Of a DNA stretch of 64,000 nt, positions 11,297-25,100 are shown one piece after another. Positions within the stretch are counted from its first letter, which is position 1. Each line of letters opens with the position of its first letter. A program made the translations under genes and the position numbers. This DNA is from Cymodocea nodosa (taxonomy: Eukaryota > Streptophyta > Magnoliopsida > Alismatales > Cymodoceaceae), in the NCBI GenBank assembly GCA_036874045.1, contig JAZBRI010000003.1, positions 1,438,501 through 1,502,500 on the forward strand. The letters are read 5' to 3'. The notes under the pieces are model-generated. The model was not told the DNA's origin. It saw only the letters and a list, made by a program, of their open reading frames with translations, and ran no database searches.

Positions 11297-13169
11297 TCAG
11301 GTTTTTTCTTGTGGTTGCTCTACATCATCACAATGCTATTATGAATTACTTTATTCTTCAAACTTTTCCTACATTTTGTAAGGTACTGTAAGGAAAGGGT
11401 GAATGAATCAGTTTTAGTGAAAACAATTGGTTGGAGAATACCGAAAATTACATGGTTATGGATGGTGGAAAATGATTTAAAATTTAAATAAGTCAGCAAA
11501 AATATAGTAATAGATGGAAATAAGCAGAGAATTGATTTACAATGTCGACTCAATATGGATTTTTGTAGTGTTGTTAACCTTTTTATTTTACAAGATTTTA
11601 AAATTTCTTTTGATTGGCAGGTGAAATACTGGATCGGCTGTGCAATTGTAATGGTATTACAGTGAACTTTGTCCACTTGTTAGCATCGCTTATCAAATTG
11701 AATCTGATGCAGCTGTTTTAAATGTGATCACCACACCAAAAATGTATAACGCTTTATAAACTGTGTTCAGACTTGAAGCTAGATAGACCAAAGAAAACAA
11801 ATCTGTCATGTATGTTCTGTGAATAAGATAGCTGTACAATTGTATCAGACAATATCATCGAACTCTGTATTGTATTCGGTTGAACACGGCAAATGGGACA
11901 ACCTCTGGATGTATTTGGTCTTCTTTATTTCCGAGGCTCACATGAATTAAGAATTGATGCTTCAGGTACTAGCTTTCACAGTTATTAAGAATTGATGCTT
12001 CAGGTACTAGCTTTCACAGTTATTAAGAATTGATGCTTCAGGTACTAGCTTTCACAGTTATTAAGAATTGATTCTTCAGGTACTATCTTACAGAAAGTGG
12101 GGAAGCAATCAATCTGATCACTTTCCTTTTTCTTGTACAATTTTGCAACGCCACATTTCAAAGATGACCACTATGGTATGAAAAGTTGATGGCGTATCCA
12201 CCATGGATACGTGTAGGGATCTTCATTTGGTACTTAAATGATTTGGTGGTTTCTTTTTTTTATCTCACTAAATTTAACAGATCTACCTTAATAATCACTG
12301 TCTAATTTTCTACATGGACCAGCTTGTGCAACACAAGGGTGTTGATGTAGGGTAAGGATCTGTCCTTGAAAAAATCTTGGCTAGTATCGTCACCTGGGTT
12401 TATAAAGAGTCGGTCATTATACGTGTACAACTAGCAATTGGCATGGTTTTGATGCACATCTACATGGACCTTGTTTTTCAGAACATCTACATAGACCATG
12501 CTGGTATTAAACAAGAGCATATCGGTGCTAAATCCATGATCGGCATGGTTATCAAAATGGTCGTTCAAAAATGATCAATCTCGTAATACATTTATGTAAA
12601 TAGGTCGAATGCCATCAACACCACTTGCCCAGTTGGTTTGATTTAACAGATGTAATCCCTTTATGAACTTGCGTGAGTTACATATGTAATTCATTTTAAC
12701 CTACTTGTATAGCTCGACTGATCTGTTACATGCTATAAAAAATCTTACAATTTGCTAGCGAATGAATGAAATAATATTATGCATCGAACACCTGTTAATA
12801 TTATCTTACCATGACTGTCCTTGTGGTCATTTCGTCGAACACTTGTTGTGCATCCCTTGCCGAGATCGTTCAAGCAACGTCGGCTTGGACATCCCCATCC
12901 CGTCGCCTCGTCTGGGCACCGTCGACGACGACCTGACACGAACCATGTCGGTCATATCCGGATCCGATAGTCCGAACCCGAACGGAGCGTCGGTGTCTCG
13001 TTCCTCCAACGAGGGAGGCGGTCCTTGACGTTTGTTTGTCTTCCATCCTCTACACTTTTTATAGAAAGGACGAAGACGACGACCAAAGCCCGGGAACGTG
13101 CAAAGCGGGCCTAGACAAGGAGAGAGAGGTCCGAGATCATCTCTCGCCACCAGATCTCGGGGGTGGAAA
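11297..13169. other. Intergenic between TMEM87-like and kelch-ACBP genes
   Basis: The left part is likely 3' UTR of the TMEM87-like gene, with a possible UTR intron (11301-11620), then the 38-bp tandem repeat. From about 12830 to 13169 base composition turns GC-rich. A 117-codon open frame runs here on the minus strand (to 12827), but it resembles no family I know and overlaps the ACBP leader, so I do not call it a gene. Part of this segment should be the ACBP promoter and 5' UTR. Confidence 0.5.
11947..12087 (+). repeat. 38-bp tandem repeat, about 3.7 copies
   Basis: A 38-base unit beginning TTAAGAATTGATGCTTCAGG starts at 11947, 11985, 12023 and 12061. The first three are identical as far as I can read; the fourth breaks off near 12087 and has changes (GATTCTTC, TACTATC). 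It lies about 650 bases after the stop codon of the TMEM87-like gene, so in its 3' UTR or just beyond. Confidence 0.92.
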
Positions 13170-16100
13170 ATGGCGAGCACCGGCCTCTCCTACCCGGAGA
13201 GGTTCTACGCTGCCGCTTCCTACGCGGGCTTCGGCCGGGGATCCACTACCTCCGCCACTTCACAGTTCAAAAGCGACGTCGTCCTGCTCCTCTACGGGCT
13301 GTACCAGCAGGTGAGCGGCCATTCCCTACGTTTTCACATCTTTCATTGTGCTTTGCGGTCGGGATCTGGATCTCCTAGTTCGAATTCTGGTATAGTTTCG
13401 GTTGGATCTGGGAGTTGTTTGAGTGATTGTGTTGGTGTTCGAGATGTTTGCGGTAGGCTGGGGGCTGGCTTTGTTAGATCCATGAATTGTGTTGCAGTGG
13501 CAAGGACGATAGCTTGGGAGTTTGGAATTGGTTTGATACGACTTTGTTTTTTTTGTCATTGTCGCAGGCAACTGTAGGACCTTGTGCTATTCCGAAACCT
13601 AGTGCTTGGAATGCAGTGGAGCATAGCAAGTGGACTAGGTTTGTTTTTTGCCTTCCCTTTTTGATACTGAAAATATTAGTCGGGATGAATCTCTTCAGAA
13701 CTGGTACAGTTTGGATGATTATTCATTTGCGTCACTTCAGAGATCGTTTCTTATATCTTGCTTCTCTTGTCAACTTATTTCAAATGCTACCGTTAAGCAA
13801 TCATGTTACAATCCAAGTCAAGGGTAATAGCATATTATGGTAAAATCATTTATTTATAGGATTGGTTTATAATAATCCTTGATATTGCAGATTTATGCAA
13901 CATTTCAATGTCGAATCTTGCATGCATGGCACCTTCCCGGCATCCTTCAAATTTATTTAAGTTGTCATTATTGGTAGCCATTCTAAAGTTTAAATCAATC
14001 AGTAATACTATCAATTATATTAACATTGACTTAGATTTGATTCTTGAGCAAGGCATAAGTGAATGTAGTGCATTGATAGAAGTCCACAAGTGTCCAGAAA
14101 AATCAGTGACTGTCAGCAAGCTCAAATTCAGGCCTATAATCTCATCGTTATCTTCTCCATTTGTTAACTGACTCATAATTATCAAATTCTCTTTCAGTCT
14201 TCTCTCTATCATATCTCCATTTCTTGTCGTTGAAGAATTCTTTTTTGTTTAAAATGAATCGTTCTAGGCATATAAGTGTTTTTTCTATCGTTTAAAATAT
14301 CTGCAGTTTACAATCCAACAAGTGTTCGTATGATAGATCACAAAATGCCTACACAAAAACAGAGGGAAATAATTGAGGAAACTGAATCAGATTTTTTTTT
14401 TAATCCTCTGGGAGATGGTAATTTGGTATAACTTTTTATAATTTTTGAGATTCAAGATTAATTGATATCCATCAAGCCATCCTTTTGTGTCACTCTCACC
14501 AAGCATCTGACCACCTAGGCCTTTTCCAACTGTTGATAGGTTATTGAAATTTGATAAATGATGTCCACATTGTTGATGTGTGCATCATTTCTTACCAATT
14601 CATTTTAACTTCCACAATTGTGCTTGATGCTTAATATATTTTCTGCTATATGTATTAAAATTGAAATAATTTATATTTTGACAATGCTGATGATACTATG
14701 AAATGTGTACCTTGCCAATACATATATCTGATGTGAAGTTATATATTTCCACATGAACTTTACATATGAAGTTGGAATGCGCTTGGAAACATGGCTTCCA
14801 CAGAAGCAATGCGCTTGTTTGTAAAACTTTTGGAGGTAGGAACTAAGTTTATTATGTCATTTTATGATACTTTTAATTGAACTTTATCAAGTAGTAATTA
14901 TGTATATTGTTTTATTAGGAAGAGGACCCTGCTTGGTATTCACAGGTATCTCAGTTTGTTGTGGATCCTACCCAAACAAAAACAAATGTAAGTTTTATAC
15001 CAAGTGTTTCCTACATTTTAAAAGTTGAGTGTATTTTCACTAGCTTAAGGTGGCATAATGTTTAGATGTTCCATTGTGATTTGAATATCACATGTTGGAA
15101 TCATAGGAAATAGTCTGTCCATTTATGGAAGTAAGATTGCTTGTGTATTATTTAACCATTCCCAAACCTTACATTGGTGGAAGCTTCATTTACTGGATTT
15201 TCCTTTTTTCAAGTAGGAAGCCTCATTTCTAGTTACAAAACTAAGGACATGTTTAACATCATGAAATTCTGAGAATTCCACCTCCTGCTCCATATTTGGG
15301 TTGACTTCTTCAATTCAATCAAAAGTAGAATTTGATGAAGCATCGTACAGGCTGCTTTGTAAAGAATCCTCAAACTTTAAAAGTTTAATGTCCATTTTAA
15401 CATTAACTTGTTAAAGAAACTACAAATAAACCTTTTGAATATTACATGATTTGTCATTGAACATTACTTTTTCTATCAATCATTTTCTTTCTCCTTCACT
15501 AAGAAAAATCTACTGGTCCTGAGATCCACCTTCCTATCCTATTTTTTTCCTTTCTTGTTCTTCTTGATTTAAAAAAGATATTGTTCCATTTGGTTGCTGG
15601 TCTGAGCAAGAACATCTAGAATTCATTACAGAGGCATGATCACAAACTGTTGAAAACCACCAGTGGCAATTGTACCGAGCTGCCCACATCACAGATGCCA
15701 TTAGGAATGCAAACTCTTCTCAAATGCCATGTCCCAGAGTTTTTAATGGATATACTTAGTGTTGGAATGGGGAAAACTTGACATTTCCAGACAAGAATTA
15801 GGAATGGAAGTTGGATTTCCCAAACAAGAGCACCTTCACTCACTGAAGAATTATGTTACAAGGAAAGGCGCAAAAGTAAGAGAGAGGATAGGTTCATTCT
15901 AGGATCTAAAATTGGATTCTTTTATCCAAACACACCCTAAGCAAATCCATTCGTGATGTCTCATGCAGGAGCATTCTAATTATTACTTTTCTTTTAATTT
16001 AACATTAATGCATCTTCTATACAATCATACAAAGTACACAGGGACAAAGGCAATGTCAAGGCAATAACCTAATTGAGAAACTAACAAAATATAACAAATT

Positions 16101-19100
16101 TTAAAAAATCATGTATACCATAAAAATAAAGATCAATTCATTCATCTTTGTGATACTGTTGTCAAATGCTAAATATACCATAAACCATGCTAATATTGCC
16201 CTGCATATTTTCTATATGCATGCATTGTTTTAGTTGTATAATACAAAATAGAATATTTATAGTTTCAATAAGAGAAAGAAGATTTTAATAGGATATACAA
16301 ATTCTTAGGTGTATGAATAAAAAACTATATAGAAATGAAAATAGGAAAGTTTCTATATATTTGTTACATGGGTATGAAGGCAGCAAGGTGTCAAGCACCT
16401 AGGTGCCTAGGAGCCAATGAAAATTTTCAAATTATATATTTTCATTATTAGGTGTATGAGATTTACTCTACAATTTAAAAGAAAAAAAAACTATTAATTG
16501 CAATTATGCATGGAATATGTGTTAACTAATTCCTAAATAACATTACATTACATATGAATAACAAATAAAAATACCTTAATGAATAAGATTTGCATCATGG
16601 CAACAATTGTATGCACATTAACATCTAATCATATTGAAAAATTATATTGTAAGCTTTTAAAAGTATTAACCCTTTAAAGTGCATCTAACCTTGCTAAATC
16701 TGATCAGATCCAACAAGGATCATGCTAAAAAAAGATAAACTGAGGCATATAAGCATTTAGGTACGTATCATGCCTTGATGCCTAGTCAAATGCCTCAATA
16801 ACTTTGATTTGTAGATAAGAAAGAATATACATTCATCTTTTGAATCGTTGGCTCTCCAAGTTAGGTATTTTTGTTCATTTTCCATTGAGACTGGTTCAAT
16901 TGGGTTTGCTTGACTTTCACTTCCATTGGCCTTCACAATACCCTTTTCTGTTGGAAGGATGAACTTGTGTTTTTACATGAAAAGAATTCAAAAGAAGAGA
17001 TGATGAGGACAAAAAGAACTAGAATTAGATAAGAGAATCAAGAGGTAACATGAAAGGAAGAAGAAGAGGGTGTGTAGGTAGAGAAGAAGAAGAAAAAAAG
17101 AACATAGAAAGGAAATAAATATACCAAAACAAAAAATTCTGTGAAATCCATCATCTTTCAATAAGGTCAAGGTGACTAGATTATGATTCTATCTGGGTGA
17201 ATAAAGGCAATCCAAGGGCTGATTGAACTTGATTACTTTGACAATTGTTGAGGCTAACCCCTCTGGCTTCTCTTGGCCCATTTTGCTCAAGGTGACAAGT
17301 CAGCTGAAGTTGATTACATTGCTTCTATATCCAACACAGTTAAATATGTGATGATAGTACTACAAGAGAAAAAAATTCTATATCTAGATTTTGTTCATAT
17401 AATGATTCCTATGGGCTATAAATTTGTTCTTTTTTTCTTATGATTTATACTTATATTTTGTCTTTTACAAGTGCTAATTTTCTTCCTGTTTCCTTGCAGA
17501 AGTCAAAGGCAGAGTTGACTACAACTGAAAACGTTTACCCTGAAACAAAAACTATTTCTCTGGAAAATGAGAGTATGTTAGAGAGAAGCGATAAAGATGT
17601 TATATCAGAAGGTCTGGGCTCTGTCAGTATCTATGATGAGTGGGTGTCCCTTTCAATATCTGGACAGCACCCAAAGCCTCGATATCAGGCAAAGTTCTTT
17701 CTATTTCATTTTACTTGTGAGATTTATGTTCATTCATAATAAAGATTTTTGGTACTTGTACAAATCTGATAAGAAATTTTTATGTTCCTAGCATGGTGCA
17801 GCTGTGGTACAAGAAAAGATGTACATTTTTGGGGGAAACCACAATGGTCGTTACCTCAATGACATTCAGGTAGGAAGTATATGGAATGGTTGTCTTCATC
17901 TATAATCATACTCATAAAATAACAAACATCATTTCACTCAAATGGAAAAAAGAGAAACTGGACTGATTTCATGAAAACATTCTCTTTTATACTGAGTCGT
18001 CTTTTTACTAATGTTTGGACACTACTTTGAAGGTTTTAGATTTGAGAACGTTGACATGGTCAAAGGTAGAAACTAAGATAAATGAATCTGAAGGAAGCAT
18101 AACAAAATCAATGTTGGCTCCCTGTGCTGGTCATTCACTGGTAAACTTTTTTCCTTGGAAATTTTTCCTGGCATATTTTGATTACCGATTACAAGAAAAC
18201 CATCATACGTTTTGAAATTACATGACACTGAACACTTTTTATCAAATATTTTTAGCACATCATTCAACGACATTTTTCTTTGTTATGGCAGTTATCATGG
18301 AGAAATAAGATTATTTCTATAGGTGGTCATACTAAAGATCCTTCCGAATCTATTACAGGTTGATGTGACATCACATCTTACTCTTCTTGTACCATTAACT
18401 TTAGTGCTACATGATGATTATTTTTTCTGTGCATTTTCAGTGAAGGAATTTGATCCACAAACTTGTGCATGGTCAAATTTGAAGACCTATGGGAAGCCAC
18501 CAGTATATTCCTCAAATCCTAATCATGATAGTTTCCTTCTATTTCATTTTCTGATATTATAAAAATGTTATTATTATTTCATTGGTTCCTTACATGGACA
18601 CACCTTCAAAGACAAGTTTAATCATATTATCTTCTATTATTAGATACATTTATACTATAATTTAGCCTTTTTTCTAGGTCTCTCGAGGAGGTCAATCAGT
18701 CACACTTGTTGGAACCAGCTTGGTTATATTTGGTGGTGAAAATGCAAAGAGGACTTTGTTGAATGATTTACACATCCTTGATCTTGAGACTATGACATGG
18801 GATGAAATAGATGCTGTGTAAGATATTTACCATGTCTTTCTTGTAACTTATTGAAAGTTTTGGTCTTTCTTATTCATTCATGAAATAAATCTCGATTCTT
18901 GAAGAGCTATATTTATACCAAAGCTAATTTTTTAATTCATTGGGTAACATTCATTCCCTTTGCGGCAATCTTTGTTGAGTTATTTGGTAGTAGTATGTGG
19001 TTTTTTCCATTGTGCATTTTATTCTTGTGTTGACATTAAAACTGTAAATGGATTGAACTTGAACTGGCTAGGCTTGCATCTATAGTGTTATAAATCTTGA

Positions 19101-22100
19101 TAATCCAACATCTAAATCCACTTATTAATATTTAGATAACTCTATAAATATTTTAATCCACATGCATTAGATTTACCCAAATGTGATAATATCTGAATCC
19201 ATGTAAAAATCAAATCTAAATAATCCAAATCTAGAATTCAAATATAAATTCAATATAATTGAATATAGCTAAACTAATAGTGCGATATAGCAAATGAGAA
19301 CATCAAGTAATAAAAACATATCTTTTCAAAAAACTAACAAAGGCATGGTAAAAACGAAAGCATATGTTAGAGTATATAAATAAATAGATCAGTACATGGA
19401 TCTTAAGGTTAGGATAACTTAGGGTTTTGTGGGTTTAGTCATGTGGTGTAATGGTCTCTTTTTTGTAGCTTATATGTATAAAGATATCATCTTTGTTAAT
19501 GAACCAATTTACTTTTTGATTATTTCTTGTCTTTACATGGTATTAGAGTTTATTAAGGTCTTCTAAGCTTAAGTCTCACACATTTACCTAATTTAAAAAT
19601 AAGAATACTTGTAAGACCCAAAAAAATTTACAAGTTAGGGGTAGTGTTCAAAAAATCTCGTATTAGAAATGAAAAAGGGACTTGTACAATTAATATATCA
19701 TTAAATTTCTTCACTCATAATCAATTGATTTTGAGTTGGATGTCTACATTTCAACATGGTTCTAGAGTCCATATTTTGAAAGTCTAGGAGTGTAAGAGAT
19801 CTAACCAAAGAAGAGGGAAACTCTAGTTATTGTTGGCCACTCTCCTCACCATCAAGCTTTCTTCATCATTTTTCCATTCTCTAAGTTATGTTTTTTTCTG
19901 GTTTTTTTTGTTAATTTCTATTCATATCTTCATATCCTCCTTTGACCATAAAACCCTAACTTCCAACCACCCACCTTAACCCACCTCTAGGCAGCCACCC
20001 CTCCAGCCCCTCTCCAAGTTGTCAACAGCATAGAAGTCACGAACAAGCCTCTACTTTTCCTCTAGCAACCCTGGCTCTGTTAGCCCCTCTTCCCACTTCC
20101 TGTTGTTGCCCTTGTTTTAGGAATCTACCACTGCTACTAACCTAACATAGGACCTTCTTGTCAAAACCTCATTTATCATTGCCGATGAATCCTCCATCGA
20201 ACATTGCTAATGGCCACACTTGGCCATCTTCACAATGCCACCAAGCCTATCCATTTGCCATCATTGTCACTCCCTCTACCAAGAATCTGGTTCATGAAGG
20301 AGACATGGTTGAAAGGGGAAGGAGGAGAAGAGGGATGGTTGAGGGTTATGTGAATTTTTATTAAAAAATGGAAAAAGAGAAGGAGTGAGGGGCAATGTGA
20401 GAGTTAAGAGAGAGAGAGAGAGAGAAACCACGGTGAGGAGATTGCAATTAAAAGGAGAGAGAGAGAAAGAGAGATGTGGCTTTGTCATTGCTTTTGAATA
20501 GTTTGATGATGCTTACATTTGTATTTGAAGGAGCTCATCTTTGTAACTTTTTCATGTTTGTCTATAGGTGGTTGTCTTACCAATTTTAAGCTTGTCAAAT
20601 GTCTGTCACACTTTTCATTTTTGGGTATATGTTCTGGATCCATTTAAAGAAACCTAACCAATTGGCCTAGGACCTGCAAGTTAAACCACCGACTCATTGG
20701 GTCAATTGGTTGAACCAACAAAATTGGACCTCAGGCCTGACAGACTTGCTGGTTCCCGGTCTGATCGGTTGAACCAGTCAGATTGGTCTAGGTTTGGCAA
20801 TATTGCTTTGGACTTTCGAATGAATTTTTGAGTGGGAAGTTAGAATATATTAAAGTCAAGAAAAAAGAAGCCTACACAAGGCATAAGTAAGATGAAATTG
20901 AAAAATACAAAATGACAATGGATTCTATGAATGGAAAACCCAAACAAAGAAAAAAGAAGAAAACACCAAGTAGGAGAGAAACTTTTTCAAATGATTATAA
21001 TGCTTCTAAAATTTTTTTTTTCTTTAGTGAAATTTACGTTATAATTGTGACAAGTGAAACATTAAATGGATTTTTATTATATATGATTTATTATTATTAA
21101 GAAAATAAATAGGTTAACATGTAATTCTTTGAATATTTTCTTATAATTTTTGCATCTAACTTAAATAAATAATTATAGATAAGTATATACTATAAGAACA
21201 TTATTTAGGTTAATAATCCTAATAAAATATCAATAAAAGATTAGTAGTATTATTACTTTTACTATAACGACAATTCAAGTCATAATCTTGCTATGTAGAG
21301 TTTCAACTATATGAATTTTTTGCTTCTTCGTATTTCTATTTATAGTCAAATTTTCAGTTAAATTACATAAGTTTAAATTTTTTCTCATAATTCTTAATCA
21401 AATAGTTTTAGATCTTCCTCTACTTCTTTTTATTTCTTCTACATTAATTAATTCTCCTCTCTTCACTAGTGCATTCTTTAGCCTTTTAAGAATATGACTA
21501 AACCACTTAAGCCAAATTTTTATTATCTTATCTTTAATTGGTTTAACTCCTACTATATTCTTAATAAATCATTTTTTAGCTTATCCTTTATACTGTTGTC
21601 ATTCATCTAAGTATACACATCTCAACAATATTAACTTTTTATATATACTTTACAACCTAATATTTTTAGCTATAATATATAGCTAGGCAAATAGTAATTT
21701 TGTAGAATTTTATTTTTAACTTCAAGGATATCCTCCTATCATATAATGTTTCAAAAATATTTCTCTACTTCGTTTACCCTACTTTAATCCTATGAATAAC
21801 ATCCTTTATAATTTTTTCATTACTACTTATTATAGATCCAAAATATTTAAAAGTATTAACTGTATACCCTTATCATTATTTAAAACTCTATCATCTTTGT
21901 CCTTAATATATTTTACTTGACTCAAATCTTTAGATTTTCTTTCTCTGGCCTTAGCCAATTTATATATTTTATTTTATTCTTCTTTTGTGTTCAAATTATC
22001 ATATAATTTCTTATAGGCCTATTTTTAATTTTACTAACAATTTTCTTAGTATTCCTTTTTGTTAATTTATGCTTCTGTAAAGTTTCCTTGTTTCTGCATT

Positions 22101-25100
22101 TATGATTGGTTTTATAAAATTTTTTCTTTTCTTTTATTATCTTTTGTGTTCAAATTATAGAATTCATGTTCATGAGTGTTTGATAAGTTTTTATAATATG
22201 CCTAAGCTAACCCTCCTTTATCTAAGCTTAAAACTGATTATGAGGGGGTTAACCTCCATAGTGTTATTACCTTTAGTACTTAATGATAATTTTTTAGATT
22301 CCTAATACGTACTTTAAATTTATTATGTAAAAAATTAACCTGTGCAATGTATAAGACTATCGCTAATATCATTTATACTTGAATTACTGAAGTTGTTGAG
22401 ACTATTGTAGAAGCTGTAAAATAAGGTTTAGTAGTCTTTCTCTGAACTTGCTGCTTTTAGCTTTTGCTCTAACAAGACTTGATAATTCTTGGCTAATTGG
22501 ATTTAAGATATTTGAGCTCCATTGAAGCGACTGGTTTCCAAACGCACCTGTTTCATTCTTTTTGTCAATTTCTTTATCCAGAGTTAAGATTAACACAGCC
22601 TTTTTGGGTGAAGTATTGAACACTTCTGAATAGTGATTGACTGTAGTTTCATCCAGTTTGGCTTTGTTAAATATGTGAATCTTTGCCCCACATAGCTTGC
22701 TATGTTTTGGTTATAGCCATGTGGTTGCTCCATTTTAAATCTCTCTTTCCCTTTATTTTCAGAGGGGTCCCTCCTTCACCGAGATCAGACCATTCCGCCA
22801 CAGTGCATTCAGAGAACTACCTTTTGATCTTTGGTGGGGGTTCACATGCTACATGCTTTAATGATCTACACATCCTTGATTTTCAGAGTGTGAGTTTATG
22901 ACTTTTGCAGATTTTTTTCATTGTTTTGTGAAGCAACATGCTGTCTACAATTGACATGGTCATGCTGCAGATGGAATGGTCAAAACCAGCACAACAAGGT
23001 GTCATACCTTCTCCTCGTGCTGGGCATGCTGGCATTACCGTTGGAGGGAACTGGTTTATTGTTGGTGGAGGCAATAATAAGAATGGTATACTACCTTTTA
23101 TGTTCCAAATAATCCTTCCCACTCCTTATATTACTTCAAGTGCAAAGGATGTAGAAGTGTAATCTTGTTTTGAAAATCATCTTGATCAATCCATTGATTG
23201 CATTAAGCAAAGTAGTCCCTTTGCCAATCTGATGCCGATTGCCGTTTTTCTGAACTATGTTGATGTCATGATTAACATATCATTATATTTATCTTATCAA
23301 TTTTTTGTAATATTACTCAGATATCGGCTGATTCACATTGAGTATAAAAATAAAGGTAACTTGAAATTTAGCTTTTTTCCCAATAAAAGAAATCTTTTGC
23401 TGGAAGAATCATGATTAATGTGGGATAATGGTCTTGTCTCAACTTTAGTAAAGAAAGAAAGGCTGAGCTGGAGTCAATACATAATACAGATATTTTAGAA
23501 GCAGATCTCGAGAACATATTTCCTACCAAGTAGTAGTATCGAGTAGAAAGAAAGGTTAACTATTGTTATTTTCTGTTGTCGTAAGAGTTGACAATTATAT
23601 TGGCATTCATAAACTTTTTTGCAGGTGCTTCTGAGACGCTTGTGCTTAACATGTCCACATTGACCTGGTCAGTTGTTACTACTGTCCAAGGACGTGTACC
23701 AATAGCCAGTGAGGTATTTTGAATTTCACATGAATTCTGGTGTAGAACACTGCAGCAGGCTCTATTGTTGCTATTGTATAGTCTGGATCTTAGATAAACC
23801 ATAACAAGGAACTGGTCCCCAACACATGAATTTACACAAGTTTCATTCTATGTTTTCCGAATCTTCCTTGCTGAATGTGTTGAATTACCATGTCTTATCT
23901 TCTTTATCAAATATTTCTTGAAATATCAAAACTGGGAGGTTCGCATGGTCCCATATATAATACATAAAATTATATTTGTTGGTTTTCAAAGATATGTTAG
24001 TCGTATTAGCTAAAAGTATTCTGCTTCATTCTTCAAAAAAGTATTTTTGTTCTGTATCTGGATCATGATTATATTTCACTATATCAAAAGTTAAATAAAT
24101 TGAGTTTGTTAGGGAATATTGTTTGTCTGCTTAGTTGTTTGAACTTGGCCAGGATCAGCATGGAATTATTCATTAATGATCCCATTCATTTTATATTTCT
24201 TTAATATATAATGTTTCATTTTGTTAATTTCTCTTGGAAGCTGGCACCCTGAAAGATTTCAAGACAATGTATGTGATATGTTTCCATTATAATACTGATA
24301 AAAAGTTGTGCATTGCTTTTAGGGACTGAGTTTGGTACTGAGTTCTTGCACTGGGGAAGACATCCTTGTTTCCTTTGGAGGATATAATGGACGATATAGC
24401 AATGAGGTTAACGGATAACTGGGCATTTGCATCCTTTGCAATTTAAAGTTTGCTCATTGCATGTTCCAATAAAATTTTAGCTGCACCCATTTTACCAGGT
24501 CCACGTTCTCAAGCCAAGCCATAAAGCAGATGTGCCATCCAAGATGATGGACAAAAGTGCATCTGACAGTGTTGCGGCTTTTCTTCCCACTGCACTAAAG
24601 GATGTAGAAACAGAGACTGATTCTGCTCAAGGTGGAAAAATAAAAGAAATCATTATGGACAATATTGATGCGGAGCCTGTGGTAATGTTTTTGATAATTG
24701 TGCTTGTGAAATATATTATAGTTATATATTACCCACGCTGAGTATTCTATCTACCTTCAATTTTTCTGAAACGATGATGCTATGTGAGAGCCATAATTGT
24801 GAACCAACTATGGAGGTTACTTATCATTCCTTTGATTTAAAGAACACTGCATTCGTTACCATGGATCTTCATTATTCTTTATTTTTGATTGTACTGGGTC
24901 TTCTTTTGGAATGTTCACAGAGAGATTATCCTTGCCTATGGGCTCATTTTTATGTTTTTGTATTTCAATCTGTGTTACTATGTTGTATATGATGGATTAG
25001 TTGCATTTCACAGAATGTCAGAGAAGAAAAAAGAGATCAATTTTTGGAAGCCCTTAGGGAGGAAAAACAAGGCCTAGAAAATGCACTCTCCATGGAGCAG

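Noticed and set aside
11947-12087. CRISPR-like array
   Set aside because: The 38-base units are directly adjacent without spacers, and the host is a plant; it is a plain tandem repeat.
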